From the NCBI GenBank assembly GCA_025450495.1, contig JANWHI010000155.1, positions 1-7,113 on the forward strand: DNA of 7,113 bases, given 5' to 3'. Below the pieces are notes generated by a model. That model was given only the letters and a program-made list of their open reading frames with translations. It did not search any database and had not been told where the DNA came from. Positions 1 through 6,758 of this stretch are shown in pieces; the first letter of the stretch is position 1, and each line of letters opens with the position of its first letter. Source of the stretch: Candidatus Dormiibacter sp. GTDB taxonomy: Bacteria > Chloroflexota > Dormibacteria > UBA8260. Both the position numbers and the translations under genes were made by a program.

Positions 1-1983
1 CGGATAGCGGGTGGCCGTCCGCGCCAGCAGCTCCTGCAGCCGTGCGCGCATCCGGGCCGGGCTGAAGCTCTCCGTGACCAGCGTCATCCCCGCCGCTGAG
101 ACGCGGTCCCAGAGCTCGGCGTCGGTGGCCAGTTGCACCACCGCCTCCGCGAAAGCGGCGGGGTCGTCGCGCACCAGGGCGTGCCGGCCGTCGACGATCC
201 CCATCCCCTCGCTGCCGATCCGCGTGGTCACCACAGGCACACCGAGTGACATCGCCTGGCCCACCTTGCCCTTGACGCCGGCGCCGTAGCGCAGCGGCGC
301 GACGAACACCGCGGCTGCTGAGAAGAACGGATCGACATCCGCCTGGTAGCCGGTGACGGTGACGTGCTCGGAGCTGAGCGCAAGCACCTCCGCGGGCGGA
401 TTGGAGCCGAGGATGGTGAGCTTCTCGGGCCAGCGCTGCTGGATGAGCGGCAGCACCTCGTCGACGAACCACAACATGCCGTCGACGTTGGGCAGGTGGT
501 CGAAGCCCCCGATGAAGACCATCCCGGATCGATCGGCGCGGCCCGGCGGGTCACCGCGGTCCTCGTGAACATTGGGGAGGACGATGACCTCGGCGTCGGG
601 GACGCGCCGGAGAATCTCCTGCCGCTCGTCATCGCTGACCGCAGCCACCAGGTCACACTGGCGCATCAGGCGCAACTCCTCCTGGCGGACGCTGGTCGCC
701 GCGTCGTCCGGCTGCGCGCCCGCGACGGCCAGGCGGCGCTGCTCGCGCACGTAGTGGAGGTCCACCGTGTCGTAGACGATCGTCGACGCGGGAAACGCCC
801 GGCGCGCCTGTGCGTAGAAGGATTCGCCCACCGACGGCCGGCTCAGGATCACCAGGTCGTAGACGCCGGGTCGGTCGGCGGCCATGTGCTCGAAGGTCCA
901 CGGGCCGTAGAACACCTCGATGCCCAGCTTCTGGAATTCGCGCGTGTACGGCTCACGACGCAGACCGCTGTCGGGGAGGAATGTCACCTGGCAGCCGAGG
1001 TCGGCGAGCAGTCGCAGGATCCACGACATGCGCAGGCCGCCCGAGTCCCGGTCATGCGCCGGCACGAAGTGGTCACAGACCAGGACATGCGGCCGTCGTT
1101 CGATCCGACCACCGAGAAACCCCTTCGCGGTGCCCGCGGGCCAGTGGTGAGCAAGCTCGTTTCCCCACTTGGCACCGAAGATGTACCGGTTGATGTCCAT
1201 GTTCGCCTTGGTGTGCACCGACCGATCCGTCGATCCACGTTTGACGTGACTCAAGCTCCCCTGGTGCATCACGACCGAGGCGGGCTCATAGATCACCGGG
1301 TACCCAGCGGCCCGAAGACTGAAGCAGAGATCGGTGTCCTCGTAGTACGCGGGTGCGTAGCGGCGATCGAAACCGCCGACGGCGTCGAAGGCGGCCCGGC
1401 GCACCAGCAGCGACGCGGCTGAGCAGTAGTCCACCGCGCGACGCACGTTGAATGGCGGTGCGTCGGGCTCGAGCCCATAGCCGAGGTTCCACGCCGTGCC
1501 GTCACACCACACGACGCTGCCGGCCTCCTGCAGACGGCCGTCGGGAAAGACCAGCTTGCTCCCGACGGCGCCGACGTGTTCATCGCCCTCGGCAACCTCG
1601 AGGAGGGCCTCCAGCCACCGCGGCTGCACCACGGTGTCGTTGTTGAGGAGGTGGACGTAGGTGCCCCGAGCCGATTCGATCCCGGCGGTGATCGCTTCCA
1701 GGAAGCCAAGGTTGCGATCCAGCCGGATGATGGTGAGCCCATCGACGGTGGCGAGGAGGGTCGGCGTGACGTCGGTTGACGCGTCATCGACCGCGATGAC
1801 CTCGATGTTCGACGTGTCGGTGTTGGCATGTACTGCCTGCAGACAGGCGATCGTGGCCTCGACGTGATTGTGAACGGGGATGACGATTGAGACGAGCGGC
1901 GACGCAGGCGATGTGAACCGAACGCCACGCAGGTCCTCGCGACCTCCGGTCGCTCTTGTCTCAACAGTCCGCTTGCGGCCCAA
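1..1983 (-). CDS. Bifunctional glycosyltransferase, GT2 domain fused to GT4 domain (3' end cut by window)
   Basis: Predicted to transfer sugars from nucleotide-sugar donors to a surface polysaccharide or glycolipid in the cytoplasm. The frame stays open from the base after the upstream stop to the window edge, 661 codons if the TTG at 1983 is residue 1. The GT2 domain covers about residues 29-245. It has a first strand LVSIVIPVHN (30-39), VDDAS (65-69), the metal-site variant NND (114-116) in place of DxD, YEDTDLCF (214-221) and MHQGS (239-243). A linker leads into a GT4 domain from about residue 297, with PAHDRDSGG (308-316) and the donor-site segment PLRYGAGVKGKVGQAM (563-578), then GSEGM (590-594). 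The text reaches helices typical of the end of a GT4 domain, so little should be missing. The start is uncertain: TTG 1983 has no Shine-Dalgarno, while CTG 1932 does. It directly follows the methyltransferase in the same frame. Substrate and sugar linkage cannot be deduced. Confidence 0.92.
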   Translation of the reverse strand, partial: MGRKRTVETRATGGREDLRGVRFTSPASPLVSIVIPVHNHVEATIACLQAVHANTDTSNIEVIAVDDASTDVTPTLLATVDGLTIIRLDRNLGFLEAITAGIESARGTYVHLLNNDTVVQPRWLEALLEVAEGDEHVGAVGSKLVFPDGRLQEAGSVVWCDGTAWNLGYGLEPDAPPFNVRRAVDYCSAASLLVRRAAFDAVGGFDRRYAPAYYEDTDLCFSLRAAGYPVIYEPASVVMHQGSLSHVKRGSTDRSVHTKANMDINRYIFGAKWGNELAHHWPAGTAKGFLGGRIERRPHVLVCDHFVPAHDRDSGGLRMSWILRLLADLGCQVTFLPDSGLRREPYTREFQKLGIEVFYGPWTFEHMAADRPGVYDLVILSRPSVGESFYAQARRAFPASTIVYDTVDLHYVREQRRLAVAGAQPDDAATSVRQEELRLMRQCDLVAAVSDDERQEILRRVPDAEVIVLPNVHEDRGDPPGRADRSGMVFIGGFDHLPNVDGMLWFVDEVLPLIQQRWPEKLTILGSNPPAEVLALSSEHVTVTGYQADVDPFFSAAAVFVAPLRYGAGVKGKVGQAMSLGVPVVTTRIGSEGMGIVDGRHALVRDDPAAFAEAVVQLATDAELWDRVSAAGMTLVTESFSPARMRARLQELLARTATRYP
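1942..1947 (-). promoter_or_regulatory. Shine-Dalgarno-like GGAGGT inside the start region of the glycosyltransferase
   Basis: A perfect GGAGGT on the minus strand lies nine bases upstream of an in-frame CTG at 1932-1930. That start would give a protein beginning about 12 residues before the first GT2 strand. The only ordinary initiation codon upstream of the GT2 domain is TTG 1983, which lacks a purine-rich site. GGAGGT could also be coincidental coding sequence (Gly-Gly) in the linker. Confidence 0.35.
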
Positions 1984-1986
1984 TGC

Positions 1987-3018
1987 TCAGGACCGGGGGC
2001 GTGACGACCCCAACCCGCGAGCCTTGTGGACCACGCGACGGAACGTCACCACAGCACGCCATCCCCTGGACGCGGTGATCGCCTCGATAGCCTGATCCCG
2101 AGCCGCAAGCTCCCTGCCAACGTTGCGCACAGCGTCTTCCAGGTGATCGACGTGGACCCGCAACCTGTTGATCTCCTGGTCCTGGGTGCGAGCCGGCCGG
2201 CGAGCCAGCAACAGATCGGTGTCGACCAGCGTCGACAGAGCGGGCAGCTCCTCGAGGCGGCTGCTCGACGCCACCGCGATCAGATAGGGGAACTCGATCT
2301 GAGATTGTCGTGGCCACTGCGTGTCTTCACCGGCCACGGCAATGAGGTCGCCGGATGGGTGCTCCACACTGTCGAGCGCCTGCATCAGCGAGCCCGTCGC
2401 GACCACCTGGCCGTAGAGCACGACACTCGCAAAACGCGGGGCGAGAACCTGCCGAAGCTCAACAGTGTCGAGCTCGTGGACGTGGAAGGGGTTGTGGTAA
2501 TCCCTGCTGTACACGGTGCGGTCCGGAGTCGACACGAAGAAGACGCCGCCTTCGCGGAGCGCGCCGCACACAACGTCGAGGAGCGTCGCGTGGTCGTCGA
2601 CGTGTTCCAGTGCCTCGAAGCACACCACCACGTCGAATTGCTCCCCGCCCAGGGCGCTCGAATCGAGCATCGATCCCTCGATGAAGTGGACGTTGTCACT
2701 CTCATGGTGCAGACGTGCGTGCTCGACGCTGGCGTGGTCGATGTCGATGCCGATGACCTCGCTGGCAACCTTGCCGAGGATTGCCGAGCCGTAGCCCTCA
2801 CCGCTGGCGAGGTCGAGCACGCGCTTGCCCGCGCACACCTGCGCCGCGAAGTGGTAGCGATGCAGGTGCTCATAGACCGTCTGGTAATCGGGTGCCCACG
2901 GAACCAAGCGCTCGCCGGTCCACTCGATGAGACGAGCAGGCGAGTCAGTGGCCTTTGGCTTGTTCGCGTCGGCGGTGGTCGCGGGCCCGCCGCCGGTCGC
3001 CGGGTGGATCGCGGACAC
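1987..3018 (-). CDS. Class I SAM-dependent methyltransferase with C-terminal coiled coil
   Basis: Predicted to methylate a sugar or polysaccharide intermediate using S-adenosylmethionine in the cytoplasm. It has 343 residues. The N-terminal segment GERLVP (35-40) and YEHLHRYHFA (49-58) resembles methyltransferases of surface-glycan loci. Motif I is VLDLASGEGYG (67-77), the acidic strand end is IGIDID (89-94), and the fourth-strand motif is DVVVCFEALEHVDD (129-142). A Methyltransf_11/23-like fold fits. After about residue 278 the chain becomes a heptad-like helix (about 278-312), followed by TASRGWR (315-321) and a basic tail. This ending is common in linkers that join such methyltransferases to glycosyltransferases. 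The GTG start at 3018 is favoured because a TATACT box lies exactly where transcription would begin on the GTG. The stop TGA is followed in the same frame by the GT2-GT4 gene. The acceptor is unknown. Confidence 0.9.
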   Translation of the reverse strand: MSAIHPATGGGPATTADANKPKATDSPARLIEWTGERLVPWAPDYQTVYEHLHRYHFAAQVCAGKRVLDLASGEGYGSAILGKVASEVIGIDIDHASVEHARLHHESDNVHFIEGSMLDSSALGGEQFDVVVCFEALEHVDDHATLLDVVCGALREGGVFFVSTPDRTVYSRDYHNPFHVHELDTVELRQVLAPRFASVVLYGQVVATGSLMQALDSVEHPSGDLIAVAGEDTQWPRQSQIEFPYLIAVASSSRLEELPALSTLVDTDLLLARRPARTQDQEINRLRVHVDHLEDAVRNVGRELAARDQAIEAITASRGWRAVVTFRRVVHKARGLGSSRPRS

Positions 3019-3024
3019 GCTCGG

Positions 3025-3030
3025 AGTATA
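3025..3030 (-). promoter_or_regulatory. -10 box TATACT for the methyltransferase-glycosyltransferase operon (leaderless)
   Basis: On the minus strand TATACT ends at 3025, seven bases from the first base of the GTG at 3018. That spacing puts the transcription start on the start codon. No purine-rich ribosome binding site precedes the GTG, which agrees with a leaderless message. The -35 region near 3048-3053 (TTCGGG) is a poor match to TTGACA. The box is a near-perfect match to TATAAT. Confidence 0.6.
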
Positions 3031-3075
3031 GCCAGCCGTACGTCAGCCCCGAAAAGGGCGTCCGCTCCGGGCCTC

Positions 3076-3084
3076 TGCTAGTCT
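3076..3084 (+). promoter_or_regulatory. Extended -10 box TGC-TAGTCT for the DUF2142 gene (leaderless)
   Basis: TGCTAGTCT ends at 3084 and the ATG begins at 3092, so transcription would start on or one base before the start codon. The TGn extension plus a TAnnnT hexamer fits an extended -10 promoter, which can work without a good -35, and none is visible. No Shine-Dalgarno precedes the ATG. Confidence 0.55.
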
Positions 3085-3091
3085 TCGCGCG

Positions 3092-4753
3092 ATGCTGAGC
3101 AGGGTTCACCTGCGCCGAAGCTCCCGCGAAGCAGGAGATGCGGCCCCACGCCGCAAACTCTTCGGACCGGACGCCAACGGCAGCGGGCGCCGGGTCATCG
3201 CTTTGTGGTGCGCATCCATGCTGGTGCTCGGCGCGGCGTGGGTGCTCGTCAACCCAGCGCCGTCCGGGTCGGATGAGCCCGCCCATTACATTCATGCGCT
3301 GGCCGTTGGCGGCGGTGAGTTGACTGGGCCGCACGCCCTGTTCCCTGACCAGGACCCGCGCTTCCCCGACGCGGTGAATCTGTGGAACCAGAGCAGCCGG
3401 CTGTTCACTGTGCCGGCGCGCGTCGCCCCGACCGCAACGTTCGCATGCACCGCCGGGAATTGGCAGACATCGGCCACATGCACGTGGGCAACGAGGTGCG
3501 TGCGCTGGGGTGCGCCTCCCTCATGCTCACCCGTCCCGCCGACGATGGGATCGGTCGACCTGGTCACGTACACCGGTGACTACGAACCGACCTTCTACCT
3601 GGTGCCGGGCCTGGTCGCCCGCCTGGCCAACAACGACGTCAACGGACTCCGCCTTGCGAGACTCGGAGAGCTGTTCGTCGCCATCGCTCTCCTCGGCCTT
3701 GCCGGCCTGCTCCTGTGGGATCGCCGCGAACCGGCGATGTCCATGGTCGGGTTGCTGATCAGCGTCACGCCGACGGCGCTGTACATGAACACAGTCGTCA
3801 ACCCCAACGGGGGCGAGATCGTGTCGAGCATCGCCTTCACCGCTGCGCTGTTGCGGATCCGGCGCGATGGCAGCGCTGCGCCTCGATTCGCCTGGATGGC
3901 GGCAGGCATCGCGGGCGCGCTCTGCGGCTTCTCCCGCGCCGATGGTCCGGTGTGGGTGCTGGTTGCGACCATCGCCATCGTCGCTCTGCTGGGACTCAGG
4001 CAATCGCTCGCGATCCTGAGGTCCGGGGGACGCTGGGCGATCTTTGCGGTGACCGCCGCGGCAGCCGGCGTCATCACCGACCAGGTGTGGTGGCACTTCA
4101 TCGTTGGGCTGCCCACGTTCCTGCATCCCGCGTCAGCCGGGCTCAACTACATCACCGAGATCGCCGGGGCGGTGCCGCTGCTCTTTCAGCAGATGATCGG
4201 CGCGTTCGGCTGGGGCGAGGGCGACATCTCATCGGGCAGCCTCACCTACATCCTCTGGACCGTCGTCGCTCTCGGCGTCGGCACGCTGGCGATGCTGGTC
4301 GCGTCGCGACGAGAACGAGCCGTCCTCAGCTGCCTTGTCGCCTTCGACGTGGTGTTCGCCGTGGTCAGCGGGGCGGTGGCACGCGTCGAGTTCGGCTTCG
4401 CCGGCACCGGGACGCTGGGGCGCTACCTTCTGCCGCTGGTGGTGATAACCATCCTCACGGCGGGCGAGGTCCTGCGCCAGCACCACCATCGCCTCGGGGC
4501 TGTCTCTCCGCGCCACCTGGTGGCCCTCGTCGCCGTCACCGCCGCCATCTGTCAGGCGATCTCGTTGTGGATGGCGGCGCGGGCGTACGCCGTGGGCCTT
4601 CCCGGTCCCCTCTTCTTCCTCGGCCAGAGCCAATGGCACCCGCCGCTGGGATGGGCGCCGTGGCTCGTGCTCGGGGCGATCGGGTGCTGCGGTATCGCCG
4701 CCGTCGGTCTGCTCGCCACCGCCGAGAACTGGCGGCTCACGCCCCGAAGTTGA
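3092..4753 (+). CDS. DUF2142 family polytopic membrane protein
   Basis: Integral membrane protein of 553 residues. The family is uncharacterised but often found in polysaccharide and wall-glycan loci, with a GT-C-like layout. After a basic cytoplasmic N-terminus, a first membrane segment (about 35-53) leads to the family signature SDEPAHYIHAL (60-70). An outside loop follows with Cys at 119, 130, 136 and 145, then TYTGDYEPTFYL (159-170). Further conserved points are NPNGGEI (237-243), FGWGEGD (372-378) and GRYLLPLVV (443-451). About ten hydrophobic segments are visible, the last at about 520-541. Length fits the family. It is transcribed away from the methyltransferase-glycosyltransferase operon from its own leaderless promoter, which hints at a shared role in surface glycan assembly (inference). 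Its 3' end overlaps the converging acetyltransferase gene by 17 bases. An enzymatic activity has not been assigned from sequence. Confidence 0.85.
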   Translation: MLSRVHLRRSSREAGDAAPRRKLFGPDANGSGRRVIALWCASMLVLGAAWVLVNPAPSGSDEPAHYIHALAVGGGELTGPHALFPDQDPRFPDAVNLWNQSSRLFTVPARVAPTATFACTAGNWQTSATCTWATRCVRWGAPPSCSPVPPTMGSVDLVTYTGDYEPTFYLVPGLVARLANNDVNGLRLARLGELFVAIALLGLAGLLLWDRREPAMSMVGLLISVTPTALYMNTVVNPNGGEIVSSIAFTAALLRIRRDGSAAPRFAWMAAGIAGALCGFSRADGPVWVLVATIAIVALLGLRQSLAILRSGGRWAIFAVTAAAAGVITDQVWWHFIVGLPTFLHPASAGLNYITEIAGAVPLLFQQMIGAFGWGEGDISSGSLTYILWTVVALGVGTLAMLVASRRERAVLSCLVAFDVVFAVVSGAVARVEFGFAGTGTLGRYLLPLVVITILTAGEVLRQHHHRLGAVSPRHLVALVAVTAAICQAISLWMAARAYAVGLPGPLFFLGQSQWHPPLGWAPWLVLGAIGCCGIAAVGLLATAENWRLTPRS

Positions 4754-5588
4754 TGTGCAGATGCTCCTCCAGCGGGCGGTAACCGATCTGCCTGTAGATG
4801 GAGTTCGACGTCGGGTTGGCGGCGTCCGTGTACAGCACCGCGGTGGCGGCGCCGTGGGCGAGCGCGTTGCGGGTGACCTGATATGTGAGCCGGCGTCCGT
4901 ATCCGCGCATGCGGTATTCCGGCGGCGTATAGACGGGGCCGACACGGACCACGCCGGCGACGGGAACGTTGTGGCACACCAGTGACACCGCCCTGGCCTC
5001 ATCAAGCCAGAGGAAGCAGCGGCCGGCGTCGATGATGTGCGCCACCACGCGCGCACGATCGGGGACGTGAATCACACCGGCCTCGGCGGCGAACGCCTCG
5101 AACCACGACGCGGCGAGGTCGACATCTGACGTGTCTGCGCGTCGCCATCGGCCGGGGGGTGACGGTGGTTCCAGCAACACATCGAGCTGGTGGAGGATCT
5201 CGACCATGTACACCGTGGCCACCTCTCCGGACAGGCGCTGCCACGTCGCCGCAACCGCTCGCGCCGTGTCATCCGGTCCGATGACACCGGGCACGCCGAC
5301 GTCGATGTCACGACCGCGCTGGCGCGCACTCTCCACCAGCGGCGCCACCGCACCCGGCGCAAGCTCCGACACCAGCAGGCCGTGCGGCGGTGTCCAGCTG
5401 GCCGCGCCGACAACGCGACCATCATCCGTGACCCACCAGAAGCTCGGCGGCACGGTCGCGGCGGCGGCGCCGGAGCGCACCGACTCGATGATGGTGCGCA
5501 GCAGGTTGCGACGGCAGGGCTCAGCCTCGAGGAAACCGCCGGCCGCCGCCGCGTAGACCTCGACGTCGTCAGTGAACTGGAGATCCAT
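4737..5588 (-). CDS. GNAT family N-acetyltransferase (tandem-GNAT type)
   Basis: Predicted to move an acetyl group from acetyl-CoA to an amine in the cytoplasm; the substrate is unknown. It has 283 residues from ATG 5588. The C-terminal half is a clear FR47-like GNAT domain: motif A strand VGPVYTPPEYRM (216-227) with the pyrophosphate loop RMRGYG (226-231, the R/Q-x-x-G-x-G pattern), then LYTDAANPTSNSIYRQIGY (252-270). The N-terminal half, with TPPHGLL (66-72) and GVPGVIGPD (98-106), looks like the degenerate first GNAT unit of a two-unit family frequent in actinobacteria. ATG 5588 is preferred over an in-frame TTG at 5600, which sits only six bases after the previous stop. It follows the TauE-type exporter by 18 bases on the same strand, so they are probably co-transcribed. 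The stop lies inside the last codons of the DUF2142 gene. Confidence 0.87.
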   Translation of the reverse strand: MDLQFTDDVEVYAAAAGGFLEAEPCRRNLLRTIIESVRSGAAAATVPPSFWWVTDDGRVVGAASWTPPHGLLVSELAPGAVAPLVESARQRGRDIDVGVPGVIGPDDTARAVAATWQRLSGEVATVYMVEILHQLDVLLEPPSPPGRWRRADTSDVDLAASWFEAFAAEAGVIHVPDRARVVAHIIDAGRCFLWLDEARAVSLVCHNVPVAGVVRVGPVYTPPEYRMRGYGRRLTYQVTRNALAHGAATAVLYTDAANPTSNSIYRQIGYRPLEEHLHINFGA

Positions 5589-5606
5589 GCGAAGCGCCAA
5601 GCCTAC

Positions 5607-6323
5607 TCAGCGCAACCCCTGCACGATGGCTGCGGCGGCACCGAGCCCCGCGAGCGCGAGCGTCCACGACCGCACCGCGGGCTCCTCCAGCCGTCGCGCC
5701 AGCACCACCCCGGCCGCAAAACCCGCCAGCAGAGCAACGGCGGCGCCGATGAAGAACCACGCTGACAGGGACGGCACTTCGCGCGACGCCACCGACACGA
5801 CGTTGATGCCGAGGAAGTACGCACCGAGGGTTGCCCGCGTCTGCGCCGGCGACCAGCGCGCGTTCAGTGCGTAGCCCGCCACCGCCGGACCGCCGACACC
5901 GCCGGCGACATTCATCGCACCGCTGACGGCCCCGGCAAGCACCGCCCCAAGGCGGCCGGCGAGCCGCTGCGCCTCGCGGCCCGACGCCAGCACAGCCACC
6001 GTGACCAGCACCAGGCCTCCCGCCACGACGGCAAGAACATGCGGGTCGGCGTTGCGGATCAGCCATGCGGTCAACAGTGCGGCAACGGTGGCCGGGACCA
6101 GCAGCAGGATCACCTGGCGCGGGTCGGCTGTCCTCCGTTCGCATCCCACCACCAGCAGGTTGACGGCGATCGCCAGAACGTTGGCAACGCGGACGCCGTC
6201 GCCGCCGCCGAGCGCGACGGTCAGCAGTGGCGCGCAGACCAGCGAGAAGCCGATGCCGGTGACCGCCTGGGCGCCGGCACCCACGGCGACGGCGACGAGA
6301 GCAACACCCTCAGCGAGGCTCAC
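5607..6323 (-). CDS. TauE/SafE family membrane transporter (sulfite or anion exporter)
   Basis: Predicted inner-membrane transporter of the TauE/SafE family, whose characterised members export sulfite, sulfoacetate or related anions. From GTG 6323 it has 238 residues and about seven to eight hydrophobic segments. The two family repeats are visible: a first with VTGIGFSLVCAPLL (21-34) and a second with SGAMNVAGGVGGPAVAGYAL (134-153) followed by TRATLGAYFLG (162-172). A longer open frame extends to 6473, but its extra residues are Arg/Pro/Trp-rich and do not resemble the family. The GTG start instead overlaps the stop of the upstream SUMT fragment by 14 bases, a typical coupling geometry. There is no clear Shine-Dalgarno. 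The acetyltransferase follows after 18 bases. Sulfite as substrate is inferred only from the family and the siroheme-gene neighbour. Confidence 0.84.
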   Translation of the reverse strand: MSLAEGVALVAVAVGAGAQAVTGIGFSLVCAPLLTVALGGGDGVRVANVLAIAVNLLVVGCERRTADPRQVILLLVPATVAALLTAWLIRNADPHVLAVVAGGLVLVTVAVLASGREAQRLAGRLGAVLAGAVSGAMNVAGGVGGPAVAGYALNARWSPAQTRATLGAYFLGINVVSVASREVPSLSAWFFIGAAVALLAGFAAGVVLARRLEEPAVRSWTLALAGLGAAAAIVQGLR

Positions 6324-6705
6324 CGACCAGATGGTGCCCAATCGCGTCGGGGTCGGGCGCCGCTGCGGTGTCCTCCAGCCTAATGCAACCGACGACGCGC
6401 CCGAGCACCAGCGGGGCCGGGGCCGCGATGCGTGCCATGGCCACCGCTGCGGTGATGTCGCGCAACGGGGCACGGACCGTCGCCTGGGCGTCGGTGGTGG
6501 CGCCGGCGATGACAGCGGCCGGCCACTGCGGCCCGAAGACGGGCGTGAGGCGCTGGACCATGGCCGGCACCACTGCCAGTGGCATCAGCACCACCAGGGT
6601 GTCGACCGCGGCGGCGACGGCTTCGAGGTCGCGCGGCAGTCGCCCGTCGCTGTCGCGGCCGGTGAGTTCACAGAAGCTGTCGCACCTGACCGCATGACGA
6701 TGCGG
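6310..6705 (-). pseudogene. 5'-truncated uroporphyrinogen-III C-methyltransferase (SUMT), C-terminal half only
   Basis: The intact enzyme makes precorrin-2, the precursor of siroheme and cobalamin, from uroporphyrinogen III and SAM. Only about 131 residues of the second domain remain. Visible features are TGRDSDGRLP followed by an acidic helix (about 6669-6604), TLVVLMPLA (6600-6574), AAVIAGATTDAQATVRAPL (about 6534-6478) and PAPLVLGRVV (about 6432-6403). These match the TLVVLMG, ATxxxQ and ALIVVGEVV segments of SUMT-type proteins. The N-terminal SAM-binding half (GAGPGD region) is absent: upstream of about 6705 the frame stops looking like SUMT and ends at a stop near 6811. No ATG, GTG or TTG occurs in frame between that stop and GTG 6594, which lies inside the core. 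A truncated remnant is the simplest reading. A short expressed protein with a rare start is possible. Its stop overlaps the exporter start. Confidence 0.6.
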
Positions 6706-6726
6706 CGCGGCGTCGTGACGCTCAAC

Positions 6727-6732
6727 TATCGT
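6727..6732 (+). promoter_or_regulatory. Possible -10 box TATCGT upstream of the right-edge membrane protein
   Basis: TATCGT fits the loose TAnnnT pattern and stands six bases before an ATG at 6739, the same geometry as the two stronger leaderless promoters in the window. No -35 is seen. A start here would give either a short leader for the gene at 6759 or a leaderless nine-codon frame. Weak evidence. Confidence 0.3.
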
Positions 6733-6744
6733 CCGCCCATGCAG

Positions 6745-6749
6745 GGTGG
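6745..6749 (+). promoter_or_regulatory. Ribosome binding site (GGTGG) for the right-edge membrane protein
   Basis: GGTGG, one mismatch from GGAGG, lies nine bases upstream of ATG 6759 within a G-rich run (6744-6751). It supports ATG 6759 as the start rather than the in-frame GTG two codons later. Confidence 0.45.
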
Positions 6750-6758
6750 GGTGACGGC

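Noticed and set aside
364..1422. Long plus-strand open frame (352 codons) opposite the glycosyltransferase
   Set aside because: It is antisense to well-supported GT2 and GT4 motifs, shows no recognisable domain, and is expected from high GC where few stops occur.
1293..1964. Minus-strand frame of 223 codons within the glycosyltransferase
   Set aside because: It is a shifted frame with a Ser/Arg-rich product. The correct frame shows the GT2 motifs continuously.
2026..3081. Long plus-strand open frame (351 codons) opposite the methyltransferase
   Set aside because: It lies antisense to clear SAM-binding motifs, and its translation is low-complexity without a domain.
3715..4782. Long plus-strand frame overlapping the DUF2142 gene
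   Set aside because: The Arg/His-rich translation has no membrane pattern, while the other frame carries DUF2142 signatures throughout.
6324..6473. N-terminal extension of the TauE-type exporter to a start at 6473
   Set aside because: The 50 extra residues are Arg/Pro/Trp-rich, overlap the SUMT-like frame and do not resemble TauE N-termini. GTG 6323 fits the family.
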